64,000 bases of DNA from Rhizobium sp. BK376 (GCF_004341625.1 NZ_SLZG01000005.1:355854-419853), one strand, 5' to 3'. Counted from the first letter of the stretch, positions 36,719-45,887 are shown. The notes: generated from the sequence alone by a model not told the origin. Numbers and translations: made by a program.

Positions 36719-37780
36719 ATGAGTTGGGATAAGGCGCGCGGCCCGCGGATCGCATTTCTGGGAACCGGGGCACAGGGCGCGTCCATCGGAGCCGACTTCG
36801 CATTGGCCGGCCTCGACGTTACCTTCATCGAACAGTGGCCGGATCACGTCAACGCCATCCGTGAAAACGGGATCACCGTGAACCTGCCGAGCCGGACGAT
36901 CAATGCCAAGGTTCCGGCGCTGCATCTCTGCCAGGTCGCGGAAATCAAGGAACCTTTCGACCTCGTCTTTCTCGTGGTCAAGGCTTACGACACCAAGTGG
37001 GCTTGCCAGCTGATCGAGCCCTGCCTCGCGCCCGACGGCCTGATCATCGGTCTGCAAAATGGCATGACGCATGAGGATATCGCTGATGTCGTCGGCCGCG
37101 AGCGGACGATCGGTGCGGTCATCGAAATCGCCTCCAACATGTTCGTGCCCGGTGTCACCAACCGCCAGAACGACCCTGAAACGTCCTGGTTCGCGCTTGG
37201 TGCGCTCGATCCGAAGACGCAGCCGCGGGTCGAAGCCGTCGCCGAGCTCCTACGCAATTCCGGCACGGTCGAAGTCATGGAAGACATTCGCTCCGCCAAG
37301 TGGATGAAGCTTGTCGTCAACGCGGCGGAACTCATTCCGTCGGCGATCATCAACCTGCCGCTGGCGGATGCCGCGCGTGCGCCCGGCATGCTCGAAGTCA
37401 TGCGGGCTGCCGGATATGAAGCCATGCACGCCGCTCTGGCGGACGGCGCCAAGATCATTCCGATCATCGGCATGCCGCCGGTCACCACCAATCATCCCGA
37501 GCGTTATGTCGACCAGATATTCGAAGAAGTTCTGAAGACTTTCTCGCAGGCCGACACGTTGACGACATCGCTGCAGGACTGGCGCAAGGGGCGCCGCGCG
37601 GAGGTGCAGGAAGTCAACGGCTGGGTCGTCGATATCCTTGCGGCCCATGGCCAGCAGGCGCCGGTTAACAAGCGCGTGATGGAGGTTGCCTACGACATCG
37701 AGGCCGGCCGGATCGAAGCGCGGCCGGAAAACTCAGCCCTGCTGATCGAGACATACCAGACTGTGGCTGACCGCCGATAG
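36719..37780 (+). CDS. Ketopantoate reductase-like dehydrogenase, copy 2
   Basis: A 353-residue paralogue of the preceding protein. It shares the motifs IAFLGTGAQGASIGADFALA, FLVVKAYDTKWACQLIEP, VTNRQNDPETSWFALGA and SAKWMKLVVNAAELIPSAII nearly word for word, so the pair arose by tandem duplication. The N-terminal motif and catalytic lysine are intact in both, so both should be active. AAGGAGAG precedes the start at 36719. The pair may act as a heteromer or handle two related substrates or stereoisomers. A small hairpin overlaps its stop, before the binding-protein gene. Confidence 0.9.
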   Translation: MSWDKARGPRIAFLGTGAQGASIGADFALAGLDVTFIEQWPDHVNAIRENGITVNLPSRTINAKVPALHLCQVAEIKEPFDLVFLVVKAYDTKWACQLIEPCLAPDGLIIGLQNGMTHEDIADVVGRERTIGAVIEIASNMFVPGVTNRQNDPETSWFALGALDPKTQPRVEAVAELLRNSGTVEVMEDIRSAKWMKLVVNAAELIPSAIINLPLADAARAPGMLEVMRAAGYEAMHAALADGAKIIPIIGMPPVTTNHPERYVDQIFEEVLKTFSQADTLTTSLQDWRKGRRAEVQEVNGWVVDILAAHGQQAPVNKRVMEVAYDIEAGRIEARPENSALLIETYQTVADRR

Positions 37781-37791
37781 ATGTCGGCGGT
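37770..37791 (+). terminator. Hairpin overlapping a stop codon
   Basis: An ACCGCCGA / TCGGCGGT stem with a 6-base loop that contains the TAG of the second dehydrogenase gene. It may separate the enzyme genes from the ABC genes in mRNA stability. No T-run follows. Confidence 0.5.
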
Positions 37792-37836
37792 GGGCTGCGG
37801 ATGAGCATGAACTTTTAACCTGAGGAGGAGAATGGC

Positions 37837-38943
37837 ATGAAATCGCATCTGAAATTCGGAGCCGTCGCGCGATGGCTCGTAACATCGGCGGCCATCTGTG
37901 CGGGCATCGCGCTGCCGGCTGTGCACGCCAACGCCGACGAGGCAAAGGGTGGCAAGCTGATCGTCGGTATCGACGAGACCGCGTCCGAATACTGGTCTGA
38001 ATATCTACAGGGCGTGAAGGATATCGGTGAATCGCTCGGCAAGGATCCGACCGTACTCACCAGCAATTATCAGGGCGACCAGTTGCTGGCGCAGCTCGGC
38101 GCCACCTATTCCGCCGGCTGCAACCAGTGCGCTCTTGCCACGGACCCGTCGTCGAATGCTTTCGTGAAGGCGGTGGTCAACCGGTCGGCCAAGTCGAAGG
38201 TACATGTCGTCACGATCTGGAACCGCCCGGAAGATATCCATCCCTGGGACACGGATTCCAAATATTGGGTCGCCCACACCTCTTTCGACGGCGTGATGTC
38301 CGGCTACTATCAGGTCATGGCGCTTTGCAAGGCGCTGAACGGCAAGGGCAAGATCGCCGCGATCGAAGGCGTGCCGTCCACGCCGCCGGCCTATCAGCGC
38401 ATCGCCGGCTTGAAGAAAGGTCTGAAGGAATGCCCGGGCCTTGAACTCGTCGACACGCAGGTGGGTGACTGGCAGGAAACAAAGGCGCAGAATATCACGC
38501 GCACCTGGCTCGCCCGCTATGGCGATCAGCTGCAGGGCATCTTCGCATCGAACGATGCCATGGGCCGCGGCGCCGTTGCTGCGCTCAAGGAAAAGGGCCT
38601 GAACGGTAAGGTTCTGGTTACCGGCTCCGACGGTTCGAACATCGGTCTGGAAATGGTCAAGAACGGCGACATGCTGGCGACCGTCTGGAACGATCCGGTA
38701 CTCCAGGGCGCGGTTTCCATGTCGATCGCCTATGCAGCAGCCATCGGCGATATCGACCCCGAAAAGCTGACGCATGCCCAGCGGGACTTCTATCTGAAGC
38801 AGGACGTCGTCACCAAGGATAACGTCGACAAGTATCTCGACCTGAAGAAGAACGCGCCGAAATACACCTACGACGAAATCAAGAAGGACTTCTGGAAGGA
38901 CTCGGCAGGTCAGATTCCGGAAGGCGCAAACGAGAACAAGTAA
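37837..38943 (+). CDS. Ribose-type ABC binding protein
   Basis: A 368-residue periplasmic binding protein of the Peripla_BP_4 class (RbsB/TorT-like) with a Sec signal peptide (WLVTSAAICAGIALPA, cleavage near VHANADE). The mature part binds pentoses, polyols or cyclitols in known relatives. Four or more cysteines (for example in SAGCNQCALAT) suggest disulfides. The start follows GAGGAGGAG. It is the first ABC gene behind the two dehydrogenases, and the permease, ATPase and second permease follow. The ligand is unknown; the dehydrogenase partners hint at a polyol or hydroxy acid. Confidence 0.93.
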   Translation: MKSHLKFGAVARWLVTSAAICAGIALPAVHANADEAKGGKLIVGIDETASEYWSEYLQGVKDIGESLGKDPTVLTSNYQGDQLLAQLGATYSAGCNQCALATDPSSNAFVKAVVNRSAKSKVHVVTIWNRPEDIHPWDTDSKYWVAHTSFDGVMSGYYQVMALCKALNGKGKIAAIEGVPSTPPAYQRIAGLKKGLKECPGLELVDTQVGDWQETKAQNITRTWLARYGDQLQGIFASNDAMGRGAVAALKEKGLNGKVLVTGSDGSNIGLEMVKNGDMLATVWNDPVLQGAVSMSIAYAAAIGDIDPEKLTHAQRDFYLKQDVVTKDNVDKYLDLKKNAPKYTYDEIKKDFWKDSAGQIPEGANENK

Positions 38944-38958
38944 TCGGAGGAGGGGTCG

Positions 38959-39984
38959 ATGGACGCCGCTACCAGTATGAACTCCAAAACCGGCGCTCGC
39001 TCGCTGACGCTTTTCGGCGAAATCAGAAGCAAGTCGTCATGGACGCAGTTTGCAGGCACAATTGTGGCGCTCATCGTGTTGTCCGTGGGCTTCCAGCTGG
39101 TCAGCGGTAGCTTCTTTACGATCGACAACCTCAAATCCGTGATCGAGGCAGCGGCGGTTCCAGCCATTCTCGCCGCTGCTATCAGCTTCGTCGTAATCAT
39201 GGGTTCCATCGATCTCTCGGTCGAAGGCACCATGGCGACGACGAGCATGATCGTTGCCCTCTTGGTCGCCAATGGCGTCAACGGCAATGACTACGGCATG
39301 GTCGGCCTGCTGGCGGCGCTGGCGGTCGGTCTCGGCTTCGGCTTCTTCAACGCTGTGCTCAATGCGGTGCTGCAGATGCCGTCGCTGATCGTGACGCTCG
39401 GAACCTGGTTCGTCGGGCTCGGCATCGCCGCCGTTCTCTTTCCGTCGCGCGTCCCGCAGATCAACGATCCACTCATTCTCAACCTGGCGCGTGTCCGCGT
39501 CTTCGATCTGAGCCTCGTCGTCTATATCGCGATCGCCATCATCATAATCAGTCAGCTGGTCCTGAATTTCACGCGGCTCGGCCGTATGATCTATGCGATC
39601 GGCGGAGATGAAGGCCTGCTCGTCGCGTCCGGCCTGCGCATTCGGTGGGTAAAGATCGCAGCCTTTTCCATTTGCGGTCTGCTCGCGGGCATGTGCGGCG
39701 TGCTGCTGTCTGCGCAGCTCAGCACCGGCAACGCGAATATCGGTAACGGACTTCTGTTTCCCGCGATCAGTGCTGCGGTTCTCGGCGGCACCGTTCTGAC
39801 GGGCGGACGGGGCGGCGCGGTTCAATCCGCATTGGGTGCCCTCCTGCTTGAGGTGCTGAATAACGGCCTGATCCAGATCGGTGCCGGTCCCTATACGCGT
39901 CATATCATCAGCGGCGCGGTCATCGTCGTCGCCGTCGCTGCAGGCGGCTGGCATCGCCGTCGCAAACTGAGGGTCGTAAAATGA
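38959..39984 (+). CDS. Ribose-type ABC permease 1
   Basis: A 341-residue inner-membrane permease of the RbsC family (BPD_transp_2). Landmarks are FVVIMGSIDLSVEGTMATTS, the GxxxAxxxN-type segment AVGLGFGFFNAVLNAVLQMP, and the C-terminal ISAAVLGGTVLTGGRGGAVQ motif. About eight to ten hydrophobic segments are present. The ATG of the ATPase gene overlaps its stop (ATGA), and the GGAGGAGG before the start is strong. It forms half of the importer channel. The second permease lies after the ATPase gene, so the importer uses two different subunits. Confidence 0.94.
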   Translation: MDAATSMNSKTGARSLTLFGEIRSKSSWTQFAGTIVALIVLSVGFQLVSGSFFTIDNLKSVIEAAAVPAILAAAISFVVIMGSIDLSVEGTMATTSMIVALLVANGVNGNDYGMVGLLAALAVGLGFGFFNAVLNAVLQMPSLIVTLGTWFVGLGIAAVLFPSRVPQINDPLILNLARVRVFDLSLVVYIAIAIIIISQLVLNFTRLGRMIYAIGGDEGLLVASGLRIRWVKIAAFSICGLLAGMCGVLLSAQLSTGNANIGNGLLFPAISAAVLGGTVLTGGRGGAVQSALGALLLEVLNNGLIQIGAGPYTRHIISGAVIVVAVAAGGWHRRRKLRVVK

Positions 39985-41498
39985 CAGGCTCGCTCGTTCT
40001 CAAAGGTGTCCGCAAGACCTATGGCAGCGTCGTTGCGCTTGAAGGCATCGATCTGGAAATCCGGGCCGGCCAGGTGCTCGGCCTGATCGGCCAGAATGGT
40101 TCCGGCAAGTCCACGTTGCTGAAGATCCTGGCGGGGCTGACTTCGCCCGATGAAGGCCAGATCATTCTCGACGGGCAGCCCATCGTGCTCGATTCCGCCG
40201 CGACAGCCGGCCGCTACGGCATCGGCATGGTCCATCAGGAGCAGTCGCTGATCCCCAATCTGACGGTTGCGGAAAACATCTTCCTCGACAAACCGCACCC
40301 CGCCAAGAAGAACGGGCTCTACCGATGGGGCGCGCTCAACAAGGCCGCCCAGGAACAGCTGCATAAGATTTCCGTCGAACTGCCGACACGCGCGCTGGTC
40401 GAGGATCTGCGCTTTGCCGAGCGCCAGCAGGTCGAACTTGCGAAGGTGCTGGCGATCGAGGAGCTCGTCGATCGCCCGCCGATCATCCTCTTCGACGAAC
40501 CGACCTCGGTACTGACGCCTGAAGAGATCAAGCTGCTCTTCAAGCAGATCAACCGCCTGCGCGGAAACGCGACGATCGTCTTCGTGTCGCATCGGCTGGA
40601 GGAAGTTCTTGAGATCAGCGATCGCATCGTCGTCATGACTGATGGCCGCAAGGTGGCCGAGCGGGACAGTGGTTCCGTGGATCGCAACGAGCTCTATGAA
40701 TTGATGGTTGGGCGGCAACGTGCGACCGATGTCCGATCTGACCGGAAACTCGTGTCACCCGGCTCGACGCCGGTTCTCAAGATTGAGCGGCTGGGCAGCG
40801 GACAGCATTTCCGCAATGTCAATTTCGAGCTGCGCCGCGGCGAGATTCTCGGCGTCGCGGGTGTGTTGGGCTCCGGCGCCGAGGAAGTCTGCAGGGCAGT
40901 GTTCGGCGCCGAACGCGTCGACACGGGAAAGATCGCGATCGAGGGCAGGGCGGTGGCGCCGAGCAGCCCGCGGACGGCGGTTCGCGAAGGCATCGGCTAT
41001 CTGCCCGCAGACCGTCGCGCCGAGGGCATGCTCCCGAGCCGGTCGCTGTTCGAAAATGCCGTCCTCACCTTCGGCCTCGACTACGGCTGGCGCTCCCTCC
41101 TCCTGCAGCGCGGTAAGGAGCGCCCGGCGGCGTTGGAGTGGATGAAGCGGCTCAAGGTGAAGATGCACACACCCTATGCGCCGATTTCGAGCCTCAGCGG
41201 CGGCAACCAGCAAAAGACCGTGCTTGCCAAATGGCTGATGGCCAAGAAGCTGAAGGTTCTCTTTCTCGACCATCCGAGCCGAGGGCTGGATCCCGGCGCG
41301 CGCGACGATCTCTTCGCGGTTATCCGGGAGCAGGCAGAGAAGGGCCTCTCGATCGTCTTCGTCGGCGACACGATTTCGGAGCTGCTGGAGCTTTCCGACC
41401 GCATCGTCGTCATGCGGGATGGCGAAATCACCGCGCACTTCGATCTGGCAAGCGGCGAGATGCCCAAGGAAGAGGAAGTCGTCGCAGCCATGGTCTGA
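39981..41498 (+). CDS. Ribose-type ABC ATPase with two nucleotide domains
   Basis: A 505-residue RbsA-type protein with two ATPase halves. The first has Walker A GQNGSGKST, a weak signature (RFAERQQVELAKVL) and Walker B IILFDEPTSVLT with its glutamate. The second has a degenerate Walker A (GVLGSGAEEVC), a normal signature (SLSGGNQQKTVLAKWL) and LFLDHPSRGLD, where histidine replaces the catalytic glutamate. As in other RbsA proteins, one composite site is probably active and the other structural. It drives the importer encoded on both sides. The gene overlaps the preceding permease by ATGA. Confidence 0.94.
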   Translation: MTGSLVLKGVRKTYGSVVALEGIDLEIRAGQVLGLIGQNGSGKSTLLKILAGLTSPDEGQIILDGQPIVLDSAATAGRYGIGMVHQEQSLIPNLTVAENIFLDKPHPAKKNGLYRWGALNKAAQEQLHKISVELPTRALVEDLRFAERQQVELAKVLAIEELVDRPPIILFDEPTSVLTPEEIKLLFKQINRLRGNATIVFVSHRLEEVLEISDRIVVMTDGRKVAERDSGSVDRNELYELMVGRQRATDVRSDRKLVSPGSTPVLKIERLGSGQHFRNVNFELRRGEILGVAGVLGSGAEEVCRAVFGAERVDTGKIAIEGRAVAPSSPRTAVREGIGYLPADRRAEGMLPSRSLFENAVLTFGLDYGWRSLLLQRGKERPAALEWMKRLKVKMHTPYAPISSLSGGNQQKTVLAKWLMAKKLKVLFLDHPSRGLDPGARDDLFAVIREQAEKGLSIVFVGDTISELLELSDRIVVMRDGEITAHFDLASGEMPKEEEVVAAMV

Positions 41499-41550
41499 CA
41501 TGAGCCGCCTTCCGTCTTGCGAAATGAATCTGGAATAAGGGATAACGACC

Positions 41551-42528
41551 ATGAGTAATGCAATGGACAGCACATTGATCGCCACCCTCCGGGGCCGATC
41601 GGCCGTGTTGCGAGGATTTGGTCCCCTGCTCGTGCTTATCGCGCTCGTGGCGATCAGCGCCATGATCGCTCCCGGGGTGATCGAGGTGGATTCACTCGTC
41701 AGCTTCCTATCCGATGCGGCGCCGATCATCGCGCTGGTCATCGGGGGAACGCTGCCGATCCTTGCGGGAAGCATCGATCTTTCCGTCGCCGGCGTCGCGT
41801 CGCTAACGGGGGTTCTGGTCGTCGTCCTCAATCCGATCTTCGGACCGTGGACGTCGGTCGTCGTCATTCTGATCGCCATGGCGTTCGGTGCGACGCAGGG
41901 CTTCCTGCATTCATGGCTGCAGCTGCCGTCCTTCATCGTCACGCTCGGCACGCTCAGCATGTTATCTGGCCTGGCACTCTTGTTGTCGAACGCGACGGCG
42001 GAGCCCATTCCCGACAACGATATTTTCGTCAGCTATCTGTCGAACAGCACCGGCGACATTCCGAATACCATCATAGCGCTGATCGTCATTATCGCTGTAT
42101 TGGGTTTCCTGCTTCGCTATCTCCGTCTCGGGCGTGATATCTATGCGCTGGGAACCGGCGAAAGAGCGGCGATCATGTCTGCCGTCAACGTCGTCGCAAC
42201 GCGAACCATCATCTTCGCGATCTCGGCCGGTTGTGCTGCGGTTGCAGGTCTTTTCCTGATCTCGATCACGACCTTCAGCTCGCCGACACTTGCCGGTAAT
42301 CTGTTGTTGCTGTCGATCGTCGGCGTCGTGCTCGGCGGCACCGCGATTTCAGGCGGCGTGGGTGGCCTCTTTCCCGCTGTCGTCGGCGGCCTGATCACCG
42401 CATGGCTGCGCATCGTGACCGTCATCATCGGCGTCCAGCCGACGGCGCAGAACATCGTCTTCGGCCTGACGGCATTGGTGGCAGTCGCATTGACCACGGA
42501 CCGTAGCAAGCTCGGCATCATCAAGTAA
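41551..42528 (+). CDS. Ribose-type ABC permease 2
   Basis: A 325-residue second RbsC-type permease (BPD_transp_2). Landmarks are LVIGGTLPILAGSIDLSVAG, the AMAFGATQGFLHSWLQLPSF segment and the C-terminal VGVVLGGTAISGGVGGLFPA. It is the last gene of the LacI-controlled operon and starts 52 bases after the ATPase gene, so the importer should be a heterodimer of the two permeases. A hairpin lies between its stop and the convergent regulator gene. Confidence 0.93.
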   Translation: MSNAMDSTLIATLRGRSAVLRGFGPLLVLIALVAISAMIAPGVIEVDSLVSFLSDAAPIIALVIGGTLPILAGSIDLSVAGVASLTGVLVVVLNPIFGPWTSVVVILIAMAFGATQGFLHSWLQLPSFIVTLGTLSMLSGLALLLSNATAEPIPDNDIFVSYLSNSTGDIPNTIIALIVIIAVLGFLLRYLRLGRDIYALGTGERAAIMSAVNVVATRTIIFAISAGCAAVAGLFLISITTFSSPTLAGNLLLLSIVGVVLGGTAISGGVGGLFPAVVGGLITAWLRIVTVIIGVQPTAQNIVFGLTALVAVALTTDRSKLGIIK

Positions 42529-42534
42529 GATTGC

Positions 42535-42558
42535 TCGGCTGCACTACAGCGCAGCCGA
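42535..42558. terminator. Hairpin between convergent permease and regulator genes
   Basis: A TCGGCTGC / GCAGCCGA stem of 8 bp with an 8-base loop. There is no T-run, but the position between converging genes suits a bidirectional terminator. Confidence 0.5.
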
Positions 42559-42611
42559 TGCAGATGCGCACAGGCGGTTGCTCGAAGGGGCTGCCGCTTA
42601 AGCCACGTCCG

Positions 42612-44333
42612 TCAGACGACGCTCTGTCTCGGCCAGGTCTTGTGAGCGGATTTGAGGCTGGCTTCGATCTGCGCGGCGGCATGTTCCAGCGCAAGTCTCG
42701 GCGATTTATTGCCGAGCAGCGCATCGTGGATCTCTTCGCCGAGAACCTTCTCGATCGTCGTATATTGCGGGATCTTGGGCCGCTGCCAGGTATGCAGCAG
42801 GTTCTTCTTTGCCAGCTGATCCACGAAGCGGACGATAGGCGAGCTGGCGGCTGCTTCCGGATCGGCGCTGACCGAAAAGCGCGGCGCGACCGGGAATCCG
42901 TTCTTCACATGCGCTTTCATCGCTTCGCGCGACGCCATCCAGGCAATCGCATCCGCGGCAAGCTCCACCCGTTCTTCCGGCAGATTGGTCGGAATGCAGA
43001 AGAGAAAGCCGCCGATGGGTGAGGCGCGCGTGCCGCCGGGGCCATAGGGCTGCGGCAGATATTCGACGCGACGCTTAACAACGGACTGGACGTCATATTC
43101 GAAGCGGGCGGCCCGCATGGTCCAGAAATAGCCGAGGCTCGCCTTGCCCTTGAGGAATACTTCGAGGGTCTTGTCCCAGGCCAGTTCGAGGATCTTCGGC
43201 GGCGAGATTTCCATCAGCCGGCGCATATAGTCGAGCGCGGCAAAGCCGGCGTCGGACAGTATGGTGCAGCTCAGCTCTTCCAGATTGGCGCCGTCAAGCG
43301 TGAAGCCGGAGCGGGTCTTGCGCAGCGAGATTGCCGGCTGACCGCAGGCGCCCATGAAGAACAGGAAGCTTGAGGCGATCGGCATGCCGCGCGCACCGTC
43401 CCACACCGCGCCGAACATCCCTTCGTCAGGCGCATGGAACTTGCGTCCGGCACTGATGACGTCGTCGAACGTCTTGGGAAAGGAGAGGCCCGCATCGGCG
43501 AACAGATCCTTGCGCGCCGCGAGAAGCTCGACGGTGCAATAGCCCGGAACGCCGTAGTCGCGGCCCTCCCAGGTCGCCGAGGACCAGATCGACGGATGAA
43601 AATCGAGCGGATTGATGCCGGTCTTCTGAATGTACTGATCGATCGGCCGGATCACGCCGCTTTCGGCGAACTCGCCGAGCCAGGGCATGTTGATGGCGAT
43701 GACATCGTAGTCGGAAAGCGGCTTGGCGCCGTTTTCGCGCGCCCGTAAGTAGAGATCCGGGAGCGGCAGAAGATCGAAATTCTTGCGGGATGCGAGATTG
43801 TTGCGGAAGTCCGCCCACATGTTCCGCATTGCCGAGAAGTAATTGTCGTCGTTCAACAGGAAACGGAGTTCGATCTGCGACTCGGCGCGCTTCTGGACAA
43901 GCCGCATTGGCGGGATGATCTGCGAACCGAGCGGCGTGCCGCCGAAGTAATACTCGTCCTCCTCCTCGCCAGCGCGCAGTCCCAAGGTCTGGGCGAGGAG
44001 CGATTTGGTCTTGCGGGCATAGACCTCGAAGGATCGAAGCAGTTGCTCGCTCGGCTGCAGCGCAAAGCTCTTGCCTGTCGAGCCCTTGGCGACCTTGAGA
44101 ATATAGCCGCCGTCGATGAGACGGTTGATCAACCGCATTGACGTTGCATAGGGCAGGCCGGATTCCTGCCCGAGCGTCGAGATCGAGACAGTCTGGCTCA
44201 AGATATGCGATTTGATCAGGAAGGTGACGATCAGCCAGATCGCATCCTCGTCGGCCGCCTCGACAACCTCCCTGAATGGGCGGCGCGTTTTCTCGATGAA
44301 ATCGATGACGCGCAGCATTTCATATTCGTTCAC
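42612..44333 (-). CDS. Fusion of winged-helix DNA-binding domain with sugar-binding-protein domain
   Basis: A 573-residue protein with an unusual build. Residues about 47-95 form a winged helix (SISTLGQESGLPYATSMRLI, then LIDGGYILKVAKGSTGKSFA) like MarR/IclR-type domains. From about 150 to 550 it resembles extracellular solute-binding proteins of family 1 (SDYDVIAINMPWLGEFAESG, then FEYDVQSVVKRRVEYLPQPY and GFLFCIPTNLPEERVELAAD). There is no signal peptide, so it should stay in the cytoplasm and act as a transcription factor that senses a sugar or polyol. The GTG start at 44333 has GGGAGG five bases upstream. It lies behind a dehydrogenase gene, divergent from the hydroxyquinol operon. Site B lies in that divergent region, so this protein is the best candidate for the site A/B/C regulator. 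Confidence 0.85.
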   Translation of the reverse strand: MNEYEMLRVIDFIEKTRRPFREVVEAADEDAIWLIVTFLIKSHILSQTVSISTLGQESGLPYATSMRLINRLIDGGYILKVAKGSTGKSFALQPSEQLLRSFEVYARKTKSLLAQTLGLRAGEEEDEYYFGGTPLGSQIIPPMRLVQKRAESQIELRFLLNDDNYFSAMRNMWADFRNNLASRKNFDLLPLPDLYLRARENGAKPLSDYDVIAINMPWLGEFAESGVIRPIDQYIQKTGINPLDFHPSIWSSATWEGRDYGVPGYCTVELLAARKDLFADAGLSFPKTFDDVISAGRKFHAPDEGMFGAVWDGARGMPIASSFLFFMGACGQPAISLRKTRSGFTLDGANLEELSCTILSDAGFAALDYMRRLMEISPPKILELAWDKTLEVFLKGKASLGYFWTMRAARFEYDVQSVVKRRVEYLPQPYGPGGTRASPIGGFLFCIPTNLPEERVELAADAIAWMASREAMKAHVKNGFPVAPRFSVSADPEAAASSPIVRFVDQLAKKNLLHTWQRPKIPQYTTIEKVLGEEIHDALLGNKSPRLALEHAAAQIEASLKSAHKTWPRQSVV

Positions 44334-44401
44334 GTCGGCCTCCCAACCGTCGCGCTATCGACGATCAGATTAGCTGGCAATATTTCCTTTCGCCAGTCCG
44401 C

Positions 44402-45328
44402 TCAGATGGCTTTCAGGGTCTGAGACCCTGATGTCTTTTCCCGCGTCATGCCCGCAAGCCGTTCGTACTGCTCGAAAAGAACGAAGAAGTCCTTCTCGGC
44501 AAGTCCCTCGGCAAATGCCGCCTCATATTGTTGCCGGATCATGGAGGCGAGGTACATGGGCACATGGTCTGATTTCGCCGCTCCGAGGATCAGATCGAAG
44601 TCCTTCATCATCTGAGAGACAGAGAATGCCGGGTCGAAATTGCGATTGACCAGCAGATCCCGCTTGTAGGCGATCAACGGCGAGGCGACCGCGCTTTCGC
44701 AGATGACGTTCAGCATTGTCTCGACCGAGAGATTGCCCTTCAGCCCGAGCGTCAGCGCTTCGCCGAGCAGAGCGGCTGTCGCTCCCACCAGGGCGTTGAG
44801 GACCAGCTTCAGATAACGTGCCTCCTCGCCGCCGCCGAGATAAAATTGCTTGGACGAGAAACTTGCAAGAATTGGCTCGATCCTGCGATAGGCCTCATCC
44901 GGCCCCGAGACCATGACGGACAGCATGCCGGACGATGCGGTCACGGTGCTTCCGGAAACGGGCGCGCGCAGATAGGCGACACCCTTGCGGCCGAGCGCTT
45001 CGGCGACTTCGGCCGAGAGCTCGGGAGAAACGGTGCTCATCTCCACGAGAATCTGACCGGGATTCAGCAGCTCGACGAGGCCGGAAGGAGCCAATGTCAG
45101 CTGACGGAGAACCGCGTCGTTCGGGATGGTGAGCATCACCACGTCGGCCGCCTCGACCAGATCTTCCAGTGCATGCGCCACGTTTGCGCCCTGCGCGACA
45201 ACGGAGGCGCGGTTCTCGGGAAGTGGCTCGTAGACGGTCAGAGGAAATCCGTTTTCAAGGACACGTCTGCTCATCGGGGCGCCCATCTTTCCGATGCCGG
45301 CCCATCCCACTCTCAACGTCTCACTCAT
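44402..45328 (-). CDS. 3-hydroxyisobutyrate dehydrogenase-like oxidoreductase
   Basis: A 308-residue member of the beta-hydroxyacid dehydrogenase family. The NAD(P) motif is VGWAGIGKMGAPMSRRVLEN. The substrate serine-glycine loop is APVSGSTVTASSGMLSVMVS and the catalytic lysine is in ARYLKLVLNALVGATAAL. Family members oxidise 3-hydroxyisobutyrate, tartronate semialdehyde and similar acids. Start 45328 (MSETLRVG) follows AAGGAAGG. The fusion regulator follows 68 bases downstream, so the two are one transcript. It is divergent from the hydroxyquinol operon. A role in oxidising or reducing a hydroxy acid of the pathway is likely but unproven. Confidence 0.9.
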   Translation of the reverse strand: MSETLRVGWAGIGKMGAPMSRRVLENGFPLTVYEPLPENRASVVAQGANVAHALEDLVEAADVVMLTIPNDAVLRQLTLAPSGLVELLNPGQILVEMSTVSPELSAEVAEALGRKGVAYLRAPVSGSTVTASSGMLSVMVSGPDEAYRRIEPILASFSSKQFYLGGGEEARYLKLVLNALVGATAALLGEALTLGLKGNLSVETMLNVICESAVASPLIAYKRDLLVNRNFDPAFSVSQMMKDFDLILGAAKSDHVPMYLASMIRQQYEAAFAEGLAEKDFFVLFEQYERLAGMTREKTSGSQTLKAI

Positions 45329-45497
45329 GCACAACCTTCCTTCCCTCGCGGCGTTTGCCGGCCAGAAATATCCAATGCCGTTATTTCATGGAGGAGCGTA
45401 TGAGCTGAGTTGAATACTTTGTATCGTTCGGCGCAAGCGCCGCTTCCTCCCATTTGAAATCTTATCGTCTGAACCAGATCGATTGCTGCATTGAAAA

Positions 45498-45512
45498 TAT
45501 CCATTTTGGATA
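45498..45512. promoter_or_regulatory. Operator TATCCATTTTGGATA (site B, perfect)
   Basis: A perfect 15-base inverted repeat with 6-bp arms and a 3-base centre, 169 bases from the dehydrogenase start and in front of the hydroxyquinol operon. Sites A (32797) and C (53997) are imperfect relatives. Confidence 0.78.
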
Positions 45513-45689
45513 ATTAAAGGTTTGTCGAAGCACAGGTTCATCCTCTAGCTTTCTTTTCGGATCGCACGGCGGTTCCTATGGGAGGAATATAAGCCGTCAA
45601 CAAACTATAGATGCTGCGGACGCGATGTGTTTCCGCAAGCGGTACTTTGTTGCCAGCGCTCTAATCAGTCTTTCGGAGGAGGATTCGAG

Positions 45690-45815
45690 ATGAGATGTAA
45701 GGCGGAGAGCGTCATCGCATCTTCTACGCACCCATCATCCCGTATCGTACATTGCTCGACCGCTGCGCCTAAAGCGCCGGCGGGAGCGAACAGCTCCTCA
45801 CAATCTGTCGAATGA
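45690..45815 (+). CDS. Possible 41-codon leader open frame
   Basis: An open frame of 41 codons with a strong Shine-Dalgarno sequence (GGAGGAGG, seven bases before the ATG). The product is rich in Ser, Ala and Pro (MRCKAESVIASSTHPSSR and so on) with two cysteines, and it matches nothing I know. It ends 72 bases before the SDR at 45888. It may be a translated leader peptide or chance; the strong start signal is the only support. Confidence 0.25.
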   Translation: MRCKAESVIASSTHPSSRIVHCSTAAPKAPAGANSSSQSVE

Positions 45816-45887
45816 ATTGCCGTGAATTGCTGCGCGGCCTGAAGCTGCGCGGCGGCATAGAAGTCTGGCTCAATACGAGAGAATGCT

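Larger units (their letters stand above)
45329..45887. other. Divergent regulatory region with site B and a short open frame
   Basis: A 559-base gap between the dehydrogenase gene at 45328 and the SDR operon at 45888. It holds site B (45498) and a possible 41-codon open frame (45690). Apart from these I see AT-rich promoter-like stretches near 45480-45520 but no clear terminator or RNA structure. Confidence 0.7.
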
